This document shows positions 16,961 to 25,186 of a DNA stretch of 33,821 bases, piece after piece. Within the stretch, counting starts at the first letter, position 1, and each line of letters opens with the position of its first letter. Source of the DNA: Acidimicrobiia bacterium (GTDB lineage Bacteria; Actinomycetota; Acidimicrobiia; Acidimicrobiales; Poriferisodalaceae); the NCBI GenBank assembly GCA_022827265.1, contig JAJDTF010000081.1:1-33821 (forward strand), written 5' to 3'. Under the pieces are notes generated by a model, which worked only from the letters and a program-made list of their open reading frames with translations, was not told where the DNA came from and made no database searches. Position numbers and translations under genes: made by a program.

Positions 16961-17365
16961 CTAGGCGGGTTCGGGCATCTCGGCGGTGCCGTATCCCTCG
17001 TCCACCACGCCTTCGGTGAAGAAGGCTTCCCACCACAGGCCGTTGGGGTCGGTGACCCACGACTTGTGCTGGAGCTGGTAGCCGCACACCAAGTCATCCT
17101 GGTCGGACCGGGGCAGGGCGGCCGCATCGATGTGGGAACGCAGATCGGTGAGCTCGTCGTGCGTTTCCACCTGGATGCCGTAGTGGGCCGAGCCCGGCTG
17201 CCCGTCGCCGTGGGTGTCGAGCGAGAAGTTGACGCTGGGATCGTCGAGCATCCACTTGGCGTAGTCGTGGCGCCGCAGCGTGGGCTTGCAGCCGAACAGC
17301 CGGGTGTAGAACTCGATCGACTCGTCAAGGTCGTCGACCTGCAAACCGATGTGCATGCGCCGCAT
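16961..17365 (-). CDS. ArsI/CadI-like VOC dioxygenase
   Basis: A 134-residue single VOC-type protein resembling ArsI/CadI, non-heme iron enzymes that cleave the C-As bond of trivalent organoarsenicals or are induced by cadmium. The Fe ligands fit His5 (RMHIGL), His61 (SAHYGIQV) and Glu113 (WWEAFF), with QVDDLDESIEFY and HKSWVTDPNG in the expected places. ArsI binds arsenic with an adjacent Cys pair; here the pair is Cys94-Gly95 (DLVCGYQ), so lyase activity is doubtful. ATG at 17365 has TATCGT 7 nt upstream, supporting it over a long upstream extension; ATG at 17356 is an alternative. No arsR, arsB or arsM gene is adjacent. It is divergent from the hydrolase gene. Confidence 0.8.
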   Translation of the reverse strand: MRRMHIGLQVDDLDESIEFYTRLFGCKPTLRRHDYAKWMLDDPSVNFSLDTHGDGQPGSAHYGIQVETHDELTDLRSHIDAAALPRSDQDDLVCGYQLQHKSWVTDPNGLWWEAFFTEGVVDEGYGTAEMPEPA

Positions 17366-17372
17366 GGCTCGA

Positions 17373-17378
17373 ACGATA
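17373..17378 (-). promoter_or_regulatory. -10 hexamer TATCGT for a leaderless transcript
   Basis: TATCGT on the minus strand ends 7 nt before ATG at 17365. It decides the start of the ArsI/CadI-like gene. Confidence 0.45.
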
Positions 17379-17558
17379 GGGCGCGACATGGCACGAACGA
17401 AAGGACAGTGCCGGACGTATGTCTGGCCTGAACTGTGCTGGCCGACATCCGGCGATGTGGCGGATGCTGCGATGGCCCTCGCGGGCAGTTCTTGCGGCAG
17501 ACTCTTCGGCGCTGCCGACGCGCTGCCCGTCGCGTCGCCAGCAGGAGCAGTGCCCACG

Positions 17559-18521
17559 ATGCCGTTTGCGACCGTCAACACGTTCAATTCGACCGGGTCT
17601 GAAGCTGGCCTGCAATCCGATCCGAAACAGATCGAGCTCTACTACGAGACGCATGGCGACGCGGCCGATCCGGCGCTGTTGCTGGTGAACGGTTATTCGT
17701 CGCAGATCCTGGGTTGGTATCCCGGCTTCCGGGAGCAGCTCGCCGAGCAGGGGCGGTTCGTGGTGAGCTTCGACAACCGTGATGTCGGCCTGTCGACGCA
17801 CTTGGACGGCGTCGAGGTGGACCTCGGTGCGGTGAGCAAGGCCGCCGTGAAGGCTGCGGCCGCCGGTGAGCCCATGCCGCCGGTGCCTTACACGCTGTCC
17901 GACTTCGCCGATGATGCCGTCGGACTGCTCGACCATCTGGGCATCGAGGCGGCGCACATCGCCGGGGTGTCGATGGGCGGGATGATCGTGCAGCAGACGG
18001 CGATCGATCACCCCGACCGGGTGCTGTCAATGACATCGATCATGTCGACGACCCGCGAGCCGGGCTACTTCGAGGCCACGCCCGAAGCCATGGCAGCGCT
18101 GACGACGCCGCCGCCGCCCGACCGCGAGGGGTACATCGCGGCCAGCGTTGCTTCTCGCAAGATCAGCTCCAGCCCGCGCCACTTCGACCCCGACCAGGCA
18201 GCCGAGATGGTGGCCGCCTCGTACGACCGCATGTACTACCCCGAGGGTCTCCCGCGCCAGATGGCAGCCGTGCGGTGCTCGCCGCTCGGGGTCGAGGCAC
18301 TGCGCCGGCTGGGTGTGCCGACGCTGGTGATCCACGGCCGTGACGACCCGCTGATCATGCCGAACGGCGGTGAGCGCACGGCCGAACTCGTGCCGGGGGC
18401 CAACCTGCTGATGGTGGGTGACATGGGCCACGACCTGCCGAAGCCGCTGTGGCCGATCCTGATCGATGCGATCATCAGCCACACTGCCTACGCGGAGACT
18501 GCCCACGCGGAGACATCATGA
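17559..18521 (+). CDS. Alpha/beta fold hydrolase
   Basis: A 320-residue hydrolase with the full catalytic set: nucleophile Ser138 in AGVSMGGM, acid Asp262 or Asp263 in HGRDDPLI, and His291 in GDMGHDLP. The oxyanion segment LLLVNGYSSQILGW and the SFDNRDVGLST strand are typical of epoxide hydrolase- and haloperoxidase-like esterases. A cap region rich in helix follows residue 165. ATG at 17559 follows AGGAG with an 11-nt gap. The longer open frame upstream would overlap the divergent ArsI-like gene and is not used. Its TGA overlaps the ATG of the FMN-reductase gene (ATGA), so the two are translated together. The last codons contain a short near-duplicate of ACGCGGAGAC. Substrate unknown. Confidence 0.9.
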   Translation: MPFATVNTFNSTGSEAGLQSDPKQIELYYETHGDAADPALLLVNGYSSQILGWYPGFREQLAEQGRFVVSFDNRDVGLSTHLDGVEVDLGAVSKAAVKAAAAGEPMPPVPYTLSDFADDAVGLLDHLGIEAAHIAGVSMGGMIVQQTAIDHPDRVLSMTSIMSTTREPGYFEATPEAMAALTTPPPPDREGYIAASVASRKISSSPRHFDPDQAAEMVAASYDRMYYPEGLPRQMAAVRCSPLGVEALRRLGVPTLVIHGRDDPLIMPNGGERTAELVPGANLLMVGDMGHDLPKPLWPILIDAIISHTAYAETAHAETS

Positions 18522-19084
18522 AACTCTTGGCCTTTGCCGCCTCCAACAGCAGCCAGTCGATCAACCGGCAGCTCGTCGACTACGCCATCGGGCTGCTTGC
18601 CGACGGCGAGATCGAGGGCGTGCCGGCCGGAGCGCTGGAGATCAGCACGCTCGACCTGAACGACTTCGAGATGCCGATCTACAGCCTCGACCGGCAGGAA
18701 GCCGGCGGCATACCGCAGGCGGCGCACGACTTCTACAACACGCTCGGGGCGGCCGATGCGCTGCTGATCTCGTTCGCCGAGCACAACGGGTCGTACACGG
18801 TCGCCTTCAAGAACGTCTTCGACTGGGCATCACGCATCGACATGCGGGTGTACCACGACAAGCCGATCGTGATGCTGTCGACGTCGCCTGGTGGCGGCGG
18901 GGGCGGGTTCGTGCTGCGCGCCGCCGGCCACCTGGCCGGGTATTTCGGCAACGAGGTGCTGGCCAGCCTCGCCATCCCCCGGTTCGGCGAGAACTTCGAC
19001 ACCGAAGCGGGTGTTCTGTCCAACTCCGACCTCGACGCCCAGCTACGAGAGGCCTTGGCCACGCTGTCTGGGCTGTTGCCCTGA
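18518..19084 (+). CDS. NADPH-dependent FMN reductase
   Basis: A 188-residue flavodoxin-like protein. The FMN phosphate loop is AASNSSQSINRQL near residues 7-19; later marks are FEMPIYSLDRQEAGGIP, the SFAEHNGSYTVAFKNVFDW segment near residue 90 that stacks on the flavin, and the PIVMLSTSPGGGGG turn. It reduces FMN (or quinones or azo compounds) with NAD(P)H in the cytoplasm and could supply reduced flavin to a monooxygenase. ATG at 18518 overlaps the stop of the alpha/beta hydrolase gene by ATGA, so both form an operon. A two-component partner is not adjacent; the acyl-CoA dehydrogenase-like protein at 7593-8786 is a speculative candidate. Confidence 0.9.
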   Translation: MKLLAFAASNSSQSINRQLVDYAIGLLADGEIEGVPAGALEISTLDLNDFEMPIYSLDRQEAGGIPQAAHDFYNTLGAADALLISFAEHNGSYTVAFKNVFDWASRIDMRVYHDKPIVMLSTSPGGGGGGFVLRAAGHLAGYFGNEVLASLAIPRFGENFDTEAGVLSNSDLDAQLREALATLSGLLP

Positions 19085-19243
19085 TACGCCCGCGACTCTG
19101 CGTCGTGAGGCCCGCCGGGATCACTGCGTCAGCGGATGCAGCAGGCGAGCGCATGGTGATTTCGGTGAGCTTGTCTCTGTTGCGAAGCGCTACGGGCCGT
19201 GCGACCGCTTCGTCGGTACGGTGCACTATGGCCGAGGTGCTGG

Positions 19244-20941
19244 GTGCCCGCGACTGACACCACGGTGCTCATCGTGGGTGCGGGGCCGGCCGGGCTGTCG
19301 ATGGCGATCCTGCTCGGTCGTCTCGGGATCGATGCGATCGTCGTGGAGCGTCGCAGCGGCATCAACCCCCATCCCCGCGCACGGTCGGTCAACGTGCGGA
19401 CCGCTGAGCTGATGCGCCAGTGGGGCGTGCTGGATGAGATCGAGGCCGCGAGCCTGCCGCTGCCGTGGACCGAGCAGTTCGTGTACTGCGAGACGCTGGC
19501 GGGCACTGAGATCGGCCGTGTGGTCACGGGCGTGCAGCCGGTGGTGAACGGCGTGGAGCTGTCGCCGGCGCCGTGGCTGCTGACCTCGCAGGACCGGATC
19601 GAGGAGATCCTGCTGCGCCGGCTGGCGGGCATGGACGAAGTGCAGATCTGCTGGGACACCGAGCTCGTCGAGGTGACCCAGGGCGACGGGCAGGTGACTG
19701 CCGAGGTGCGCGACCCATCGGGCTCGCGGCATCTGACGGCGCGTTGGCTGGTCGGGGCCGACGGGGCGGCGTCGAACGTGCGGCGGAGCCTCGACATCGA
19801 GATGGACGGCATTGCCAGCTTCGGCACGATGATCAACTGCCAGTTCTACGCCGACCTGAGCCCGTGGACCGATCATCGCCCCGCTGCCCTGTACTGGACG
19901 ACAAGCCCGGCCCGCAACGTGTTCCAGAAGATCGACACCGACAACCGTTGGCTGTGCCAGCTCAACTACGACCCGTCAACCCATCGGGCGGAGGATTTCA
20001 GCACCGAGACGGCGGCGCAGTGGATCCGACGTTCGATCGGGCCGGATCTTCCTGAGGACTTCGACCTGCGGGTCACTGATGTCATTCCCTGGGTCATGTC
20101 CTCGACGGTGGCTGAGCGGTTCCGGGATGGGCGGGTGTTCCTGATCGGCGATGCGGCGCACCAGTTGCCGCCGACGGGTGGCTTCGGCATGAACACGGCT
20201 GTGCAAGACGCCCACAACCTGGCGTGGAAGTTCGCTGCGGTGGCCGGCGGCCATGCCGGCGAGGGGTTGCTCGGCACCTACGAGACCGAGCGGGCGCCCG
20301 TCGCCCAGTACAACGCTGACCGGTCTCGTGAGAACTCCCGGAGCGTGGGGCGGATCCGGCGGTTGGTCGAGTCGGGCACGGCGACCGTCGAGCAGAAGCG
20401 CGAGGCCCTGCGAGCCTCCACGCAGTACGGCAACTGGCTCGGGATGGACCTGGGGCTGCGCTACGACAAGGGGTGCCTGATTCCTGACGGCACTGAGCCC
20501 CCGCAGGTGGATGACCCGGTTTCCGAGTATGTGCCGACGGCCCGGCCGGGACATCGTGCTCCCCATCTGCCGATCGATCTGGAAGGTGCGACATCGACGC
20601 TGGATCTCTACGACACGCAGTTCGTGCTCCTGTGCGGTGCCGCCGTCGACATCGAGGCTGCGATTGACGGGGCGCACGCAGAGGCTGACGGCGTCCAGCT
20701 GGGTGCAGCGGCTGAGACAGAGGTCGACGCAAATCGCGACAGCGGCGACGCGCACCCGGCGCTGCGCGTCCTGTGGTTAGGTATCGACCTCGACGACCCC
20801 AGCGGTGGGCTAGCGGCCACCTACGGCATTGGCGAGGAGGGTGCGGTGCTCGTGCGACCCGACGGCCACGTCGCGTGGCGGGATCCGCAGACGACCGGCG
20901 CGACCGCCATGGCCGCGCTCAACAGCCTGCTTATGCACTGA
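19244..20941 (+). CDS. FAD-dependent aromatic monooxygenase (class A, PheA/TfdB-like)
   Basis: A 565-residue single-component flavoprotein hydroxylase. The FAD-binding GAGPAG loop is near residues 11-16, the NADPH-linked DG motif is LVGADGAASNVRRSL, and the second FAD motif is RVFLIGDAAHQLPPTGGFG followed by NTAVQDAHNLAWKFA. The C-terminal 150 residues fit the thioredoxin-like domain of phenol hydroxylase-type enzymes. Such proteins hydroxylate phenols or polyketide rings using NAD(P)H and O2. GTG at 19244 is chosen because the dinucleotide-binding strand (TTVLIVGAG) starts a few residues later, and a GAGG lies 7 nt upstream; the start is moderately certain. It lies 160 bp after the FMN-reductase gene. 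The exact substrate is unknown. Confidence 0.9.
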   Translation: MPATDTTVLIVGAGPAGLSMAILLGRLGIDAIVVERRSGINPHPRARSVNVRTAELMRQWGVLDEIEAASLPLPWTEQFVYCETLAGTEIGRVVTGVQPVVNGVELSPAPWLLTSQDRIEEILLRRLAGMDEVQICWDTELVEVTQGDGQVTAEVRDPSGSRHLTARWLVGADGAASNVRRSLDIEMDGIASFGTMINCQFYADLSPWTDHRPAALYWTTSPARNVFQKIDTDNRWLCQLNYDPSTHRAEDFSTETAAQWIRRSIGPDLPEDFDLRVTDVIPWVMSSTVAERFRDGRVFLIGDAAHQLPPTGGFGMNTAVQDAHNLAWKFAAVAGGHAGEGLLGTYETERAPVAQYNADRSRENSRSVGRIRRLVESGTATVEQKREALRASTQYGNWLGMDLGLRYDKGCLIPDGTEPPQVDDPVSEYVPTARPGHRAPHLPIDLEGATSTLDLYDTQFVLLCGAAVDIEAAIDGAHAEADGVQLGAAAETEVDANRDSGDAHPALRVLWLGIDLDDPSGGLAATYGIGEEGAVLVRPDGHVAWRDPQTTGATAMAALNSLLMH

Positions 20942-21105
20942 CGGCCAGCTACGAGCCGGGTTCGCTTGCGACGCCGCGACGCGATCTCGGATGTCGAGGT
21001 TCTTGACTCTCACTTGCTCGCTGCCTTTGAGAGCCATTCAGCACCTCGCCTGCGCCCATCGGCTCGGCGTTGCCGGCGGCCGGCTGAGGGGATCGCGGCG
21101 TTGGG

Positions 21106-22743
21106 TTAGGGCTCCCACAGCAGGGTGTCGGCCATGAACTGGCTCCAGGCGAACCAGAACGACTGGTGGCCTTCGATCGGTTCACCGGCGGCGTCGACCG
21201 CACGCACCCCGCCGCCGTCGAGCTGCAGCGTGACACCGCTGAGCTCCACCATCCCGCCAGCTTCGAGCGCGGCCACGGCCGCTTCGACGGGGAACGCAAC
21301 CGGCGTGCCGTCGTCGAGCACCACGCCGAAGACCTGATCCTGCACGCTGAGACGCTCATCGACATCGCCGACCGGGAAGATCGGCCCGTTGTCGTCACGG
21401 CCGCCCAGCGGGTTGAGCGGGTAGCTGCGCCCGATCCCACCGTCGGGGGCGATGATCGTCGTGTCAGGATGGGCGGCCTTCCACTCGCCCCAGGTGGTGG
21501 TGACCACGGTGGTCTGGGGCAGCACGACGCCCTCGCGGCGCAGCGGGCCCGAGATGGCCCGGCCGGTGAACGTGTCGAATACCGACTTGGTCACCAGGTC
21601 GTACATGACCTTGTTCGACCGTGACAGCAGGCCCGAGGTGCGCAGCACGGGCGTGCCCACGCCGTCGGGCACCTCCTCGGTCAGGTACGCCTGGGCCGAG
21701 CCGCACAGCGTGCAGTACGGCATGCCGATGCGACGGCCGCCGAGCGTGTCGTTGATCATCTCGTGGATTTCCATGATGTGGCGGGGGTAGGCCCGGGCCT
21801 CGCCGCCGAGCACGACGGCGAACACGATGCCGTCGTCGGGGTACCAGGATCCGCCCTCGGCGTCGGTGACGCCGGGGTTGTCGAGGGCGGGGATGCAGCC
21901 TCGGGGGCACAGTCGGGGGTCGCCGAGCTCGCGGTTGTCGATGAGCACGCCGCCCCAGCTCACGATGCGCCAGTCGATGTCGGATTCGGCGTCGTCGAAG
22001 AACGGCTGCCAGCCGGGCTCGACCAGCGTGAACAGCCGCTCCTTGTACTCGGCGTAGCCGTCGAAGACGGGCAGATCCCAGGCGAGCAGGTGATCGGTCA
22101 CCGACTGCCATGGGCTGCGCAGGGCGACGGGGTCGTCGGCCAGCCGGACGCCGGTCAGCGACTGGAAGGCCGAGATGGCCCCGTCGGTGAGTTCGCCCGG
22201 GGGAACGAACCTGAGGAGGTCGGAGAGGATCCACCCGAGTCGAGGGTCGCCCGTCTGGCCGAGCCGGGCAATGGAGTCGCCGCTGACGCCGCCTCGCTGC
22301 AGGCCCGACCAGATCATGTTGAGGTCGTTGAGCGCGGCGCGTTGCAGCGGGCCCGTCTGCACCTCGGGCGCGGGAGGGAACGCGTAGCCGAGAAAGTTGC
22401 GCAGCTGGCCGGTTTCGCGTGGGTCCAGAACCACGTCGCTCCCGCTCTTGCTCTCGCCCTCGCCGGCCACCCCCGCCGACTTGTCAGCAGCCGTCCCCGA
22501 AGTGTCAGCAGTCGTCGGGGACGTGGCCTGTTGGCCAGAATCCCCGACGGACGACGCGGCCGACGCATCTGCCAGCGCATCGGAAGAGGAATCGGTCCCC
22601 GGCGGCGTGCTCGTGTCGGATGTGGCACAGGCCGCTGCCAGCACGACGGCCGCGAGCAACGCCGTGATGGATCGGGCGAGGATGTGCTGGGTCGTGCGGA
22701 TCGGTGTGGCTCCGGCCAGCCGGGCACAGATGCGGCACCGCAC
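21106..22743 (-). CDS. DUF3179 domain lipoprotein
   Basis: A 545-residue exported protein. A long basic n-region precedes a hydrophobic core and the lipobox LAAAC (Cys39), then a Ser/Asp/Thr-rich linker to about residue 100. The body carries DUF3179 marks: RVVSWGGVLIDN-like IVSWGGV, IPALDNPGV, DDGIVFAVVLGGEARAYP, MEIHEMIND, the Cys pair MPYCTLCGSAQAY, TSGLLSRSNKVMYD, and the FTGRAISGPL stretch. The function of DUF3179 is not established; the Cys pair and lipid anchor suggest a redox or metal-binding surface protein. GTG at 22743 has TAGGGT 6 nt upstream, supporting a leaderless start. It is convergent with the FAD monooxygenase gene. Confidence 0.88.
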   Translation of the reverse strand: MRCRICARLAGATPIRTTQHILARSITALLAAVVLAAACATSDTSTPPGTDSSSDALADASAASSVGDSGQQATSPTTADTSGTAADKSAGVAGEGESKSGSDVVLDPRETGQLRNFLGYAFPPAPEVQTGPLQRAALNDLNMIWSGLQRGGVSGDSIARLGQTGDPRLGWILSDLLRFVPPGELTDGAISAFQSLTGVRLADDPVALRSPWQSVTDHLLAWDLPVFDGYAEYKERLFTLVEPGWQPFFDDAESDIDWRIVSWGGVLIDNRELGDPRLCPRGCIPALDNPGVTDAEGGSWYPDDGIVFAVVLGGEARAYPRHIMEIHEMINDTLGGRRIGMPYCTLCGSAQAYLTEEVPDGVGTPVLRTSGLLSRSNKVMYDLVTKSVFDTFTGRAISGPLRREGVVLPQTTVVTTTWGEWKAAHPDTTIIAPDGGIGRSYPLNPLGGRDDNGPIFPVGDVDERLSVQDQVFGVVLDDGTPVAFPVEAAVAALEAGGMVELSGVTLQLDGGGVRAVDAAGEPIEGHQSFWFAWSQFMADTLLWEP

Positions 22744-22749
22744 ACGGCC

Positions 22750-22755
22750 ACCCTA
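22750..22755 (-). promoter_or_regulatory. -10 hexamer TAGGGT for a leaderless transcript
   Basis: TAGGGT on the minus strand ends 6 nt before GTG at 22743 of the DUF3179 gene. Confidence 0.4.
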
Positions 22756-22967
22756 TGACGCAGCAGGGTTCACTTTGCCCGCATCACATGACCTGCATCG
22801 GTCTCCGGACAATGCCCGCACTGCCCTGCTGCGATTGCGGGCCGCGGAGCTGCATACCAAGCGGCTGATGCGCCATCAGTAAGCTCAGTCGCGGGCGGTC
22901 GCAGAGGACAGGTGGTGCCATCGGCAGCGCCAGTTTCAGCGGCCGGCGGACCCCGGGAGGTTGCCCG

Positions 22968-23411
22968 ATGTTCCGATTGACATCGCTGGACCACATTGTG
23001 CTGCGGGTCGTCGACGTCGAGCGGAGCATGGACTTCTATACGACGGTGCTTGGCTGCAGCGTTGAGCACATCAACGACGAGATCGGCCTGTACCAACTGC
23101 GGGCCGGCGATTGCATCATCGACCTCGTCGACGTGGCGGGCGTGCTCGGGCAGGAGGGTGGCCCGCCGCCAGGCCCGACAGCGCACAACGTGGATCACTT
23201 CTGCGTGCGGATCGAGCCGTTCGATGAAGCCGACCTGCGTGACCATTTCGCGGCCCACGGCGTCGAAGCCGGCCGCCTGTACAACAACTGGGGCGCCGAC
23301 GGGCGCGGCCCGTCGATGTACGTCAAGGATCCCGACGGCAACACCGTCGAGCTCAAGGGCCCCCCAACTCAGCCCTATGACCCTGCGGTCGGCTACATCC
23401 ACGCATCGTAA
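22968..23411 (+). CDS. VOC family metalloenzyme (glyoxalase-like)
   Basis: A 147-residue protein made of two beta-alpha-beta-beta-beta modules. Likely metal ligands are His9 (SLDHIVL), Asp52 (IIDLVD) in place of the usual Glu, His77 (NVDHFCV) and Glu128 (NTVELKG), with the closing YVKDPDGN turn. The layout matches the YaeR/glyoxalase I branch of the VOC superfamily, which acts on thiol adducts, epoxides or aromatic diols. GGGAGG 8 nt upstream supports ATG at 22968. The SDR gene follows 31 bp later but has its own promoter-like element. Substrate unknown. Confidence 0.88.
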   Translation: MFRLTSLDHIVLRVVDVERSMDFYTTVLGCSVEHINDEIGLYQLRAGDCIIDLVDVAGVLGQEGGPPPGPTAHNVDHFCVRIEPFDEADLRDHFAAHGVEAGRLYNNWGADGRGPSMYVKDPDGNTVELKGPPTQPYDPAVGYIHAS

Positions 23412-23429
23412 GTCGGTTCGCAACACCCG

Positions 23430-23435
23430 TAACTT
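23430..23435 (+). promoter_or_regulatory. -10 hexamer TAACTT for a leaderless transcript
   Basis: TAACTT ends 7 nt before ATG at 23443. No ribosome-binding site precedes this ATG, so leaderless translation fits. Confidence 0.45.
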
Positions 23436-23442
23436 GCCAACC

Positions 23443-24180
23443 ATGCTGGAGGGCAAGCGCATCGTCGTGACTGGGGCAGGGGCCGGGATCGGTGCTGCCA
23501 TTGCGGAAACGGCACGTGGCTACGGGGCCGAGGTATTCGGCGCCGACATCGACCGGGACACCGACGTCGACGGACACTACGACGTCGCCGACGAGGCCGA
23601 CGTGGCCCGGCTGTTCGCGGCCGCTGTCGAGCAGATGGGCGGGATCGACGGGTTGGTCAACAACGTCGGCATCGCCGGCCTGACGGGCCGGGTCGAAGAC
23701 CTCGACCCGGCAGCTTTCGATCACTGCGTGCAGGTGAACGTGGGCAGCACATTCCGCTGCACTGCGGCAGCGGTGCCGCTCCTGTCCAGCGGCGACTCGA
23801 TTGTCAACATCGTCTCCACGGCCGGCATCTTCGGCTACCCGCTGCGGAGCCCCTACGCCGCCTCGAAGTGGGCGGTGGTGGGCCTCACCAAGACGTGGGC
23901 CATGGAACTCGGCGAGCGCGGCATCCGGGTCAACGCGATCTGCCCCGGCACCGTCGAAGGCCCGCGCATGGACGGTGTGATCGAGCGGGAGGCAGCCGCC
24001 ACCGGCAGCACTGCCGAAGCGATCAGGGCCGGCTACACCGCACAGGTGTCGATGCACACGCTCGTCACCGGCACCGACATCGGTGAGGCCTGTTGCTGGC
24101 TGCTCTCGGATGCCGCCCGCTACATATCGGGCCAAATCCTCAGCGTGGACGGCAACACCGAAACCCTTCGCACTGTCTGA
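23443..24180 (+). CDS. SDR family NAD(P)-dependent oxidoreductase
   Basis: A 245-residue classical short-chain dehydrogenase. Cofactor loop TGAGAGIG near residues 9-16, acidic end of strand 2 (FGADIDRDTD, favouring NAD), NNVGIAG in place of NNAG, then active-site Ser in NIVSTAGIFG, Tyr and Lys in SPYAASKWAV, and the VNAICPGTVEGPRM segment. The C-terminus has the usual YISGQILSVDGN. It oxidises or reduces an alcohol/ketone pair; the substrate is unknown. The ATG lacks a ribosome site but has a -10 element 7 nt upstream. It follows the VOC gene on the same strand and converges with the PPOX gene. Confidence 0.92.
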   Translation: MLEGKRIVVTGAGAGIGAAIAETARGYGAEVFGADIDRDTDVDGHYDVADEADVARLFAAAVEQMGGIDGLVNNVGIAGLTGRVEDLDPAAFDHCVQVNVGSTFRCTAAAVPLLSSGDSIVNIVSTAGIFGYPLRSPYAASKWAVVGLTKTWAMELGERGIRVNAICPGTVEGPRMDGVIEREAAATGSTAEAIRAGYTAQVSMHTLVTGTDIGEACCWLLSDAARYISGQILSVDGNTETLRTV

Positions 24181-24205
24181 AACCCATCGGCTGAACCAGG
24201 TCGGC

Positions 24206-24220
24206 GGCGCGGCCTGCGCC
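24206..24220. terminator. Possible hairpin between convergent SDR and PPOX genes
   Basis: A five-base-pair stem GGCGC/GCGCC with a GGCCT loop lies between two converging stops. There is no T-tract. Weak, positional evidence only. Confidence 0.25.
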
Positions 24221-24239
24221 AGGTCTTGAGCCCCCGCCG

Positions 24240-24866
24240 TCAACCCGCCTCGGACCACAGCGTGGCTTCGTAGCCCGCTTCCAGGTTTTGGTCGATGGCG
24301 CTTGGCTCGGCCTGCAGCTCATGCTGGGAGGCGAGGATCTCGCCCGCAGTGGGCACCTCGCCATCCGGCCATGTCGAGCTGTCCCAGAGGTTGGCGCGTA
24401 TCAGCGCCTTCCCGCAGTGGAGAAAGCACTCGTCGACATCGACGACCACGGCCGTCTTGGGCACCCGATCCCCCACCGCCGTAGCGGCACAGACATCGGG
24501 ATCGGTCGTAAGCGAAGCAGCGCCGTTCACTCGCACGGTGTGGTCGCTCCCAGGCACGAAGAAGATCAGGCCGATCTGGGGGTTGTCGAGAAAGTTGGTG
24601 TACGAATCGAGCCGGTTGTTGCCGGCGAGGTCGCCGAACGCCAAGCGTGCACCGTCATCGAGCACCCGGGCGAATCCCGCAGGCCCACCACGGGGCGACG
24701 CGTCGGTCCCGCCCGGGCCATGGGTCGCCAGCACGCACAGCGGCGACATCGCCAGGAACCGAGCCGACTCAGCATCGATCGCCGGCACATTCTTGTTGGC
24801 CACCAGCTTGGATGGCTGGCGGTAGATCTCCCGCAGTGCCGTGGTGTCGCTAACCGGTCCGCTCAT
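24240..24866 (-). CDS. MSMEG_1061-type FMN-dependent PPOX flavoprotein
   Basis: A 208-residue split-barrel flavoprotein of the pyridoxamine-phosphate-oxidase-like superfamily. Marks of the MSMEG_1061 group are SPLCVLATHGPGGTDASPRGG, LAFGDLAGNNRLDSYTNFLDNPQIGLIF, the VPGSDHTVRVNG turn, and VDECFLHCGKALIRANLWD. These proteins bind FMN (or F420 in relatives) and are thought to reduce or sense small molecules; the exact reaction is unknown. AAAGGGA lies about 7 nt before ATG at 24866, a good ribosome site. It is convergent with the SDR gene and stands alone. Confidence 0.9.
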   Translation of the reverse strand: MSGPVSDTTALREIYRQPSKLVANKNVPAIDAESARFLAMSPLCVLATHGPGGTDASPRGGPAGFARVLDDGARLAFGDLAGNNRLDSYTNFLDNPQIGLIFFVPGSDHTVRVNGAASLTTDPDVCAATAVGDRVPKTAVVVDVDECFLHCGKALIRANLWDSSTWPDGEVPTAGEILASQHELQAEPSAIDQNLEAGYEATLWSEAG

Positions 24867-25186
24867 CGCTCATCCCTTTGCTGGTCTCATTCGTTCTGCC
24901 GCGTGGCCCAGTTTGGCGGTCCACGGACGCTCAGTGCTTCGTCAAAGCCCGCTGCCGCCGCCCGTTGCCGATTGCGAGGTCGAGGCCGATGCCGAGGTCG
25001 AGATGGAGGTCGAGGTCGAGGCCATCGCCGTAGGCGGTGTCATCCCCGTGTCCCGACCCGCTGCCCTGCAGGACCGCTGCACTCCTCGCATTCGGCACCT
25101 CAGACGCACTCCGGCAACTCCGAGCGTCGACGCAACGTCAGGCAATTGCACACGTTCGGCAAGCGAGCGGACAAGAGAGCCACCGC
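24867..25186. other. 320-bp gap with a GAGGTC-type simple repeat
   Basis: No gene is supported. Open frames here are low-complexity (Glu/Val or Ser/Thr alternations) produced by the hexamer run at 24976-25023. It probably contains the promoter of the PPOX gene and the 3' end of the HNH transcript. Confidence 0.55.
24976..25023. repeat. Hexamer tandem repeat, eight GAGGTC-like units
   Basis: Eight successive six-base units, mostly GAGGTC with GAGGCC, GATGCC and GAGATG variants. It is a noncoding simple repeat by its position. Confidence 0.8.
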
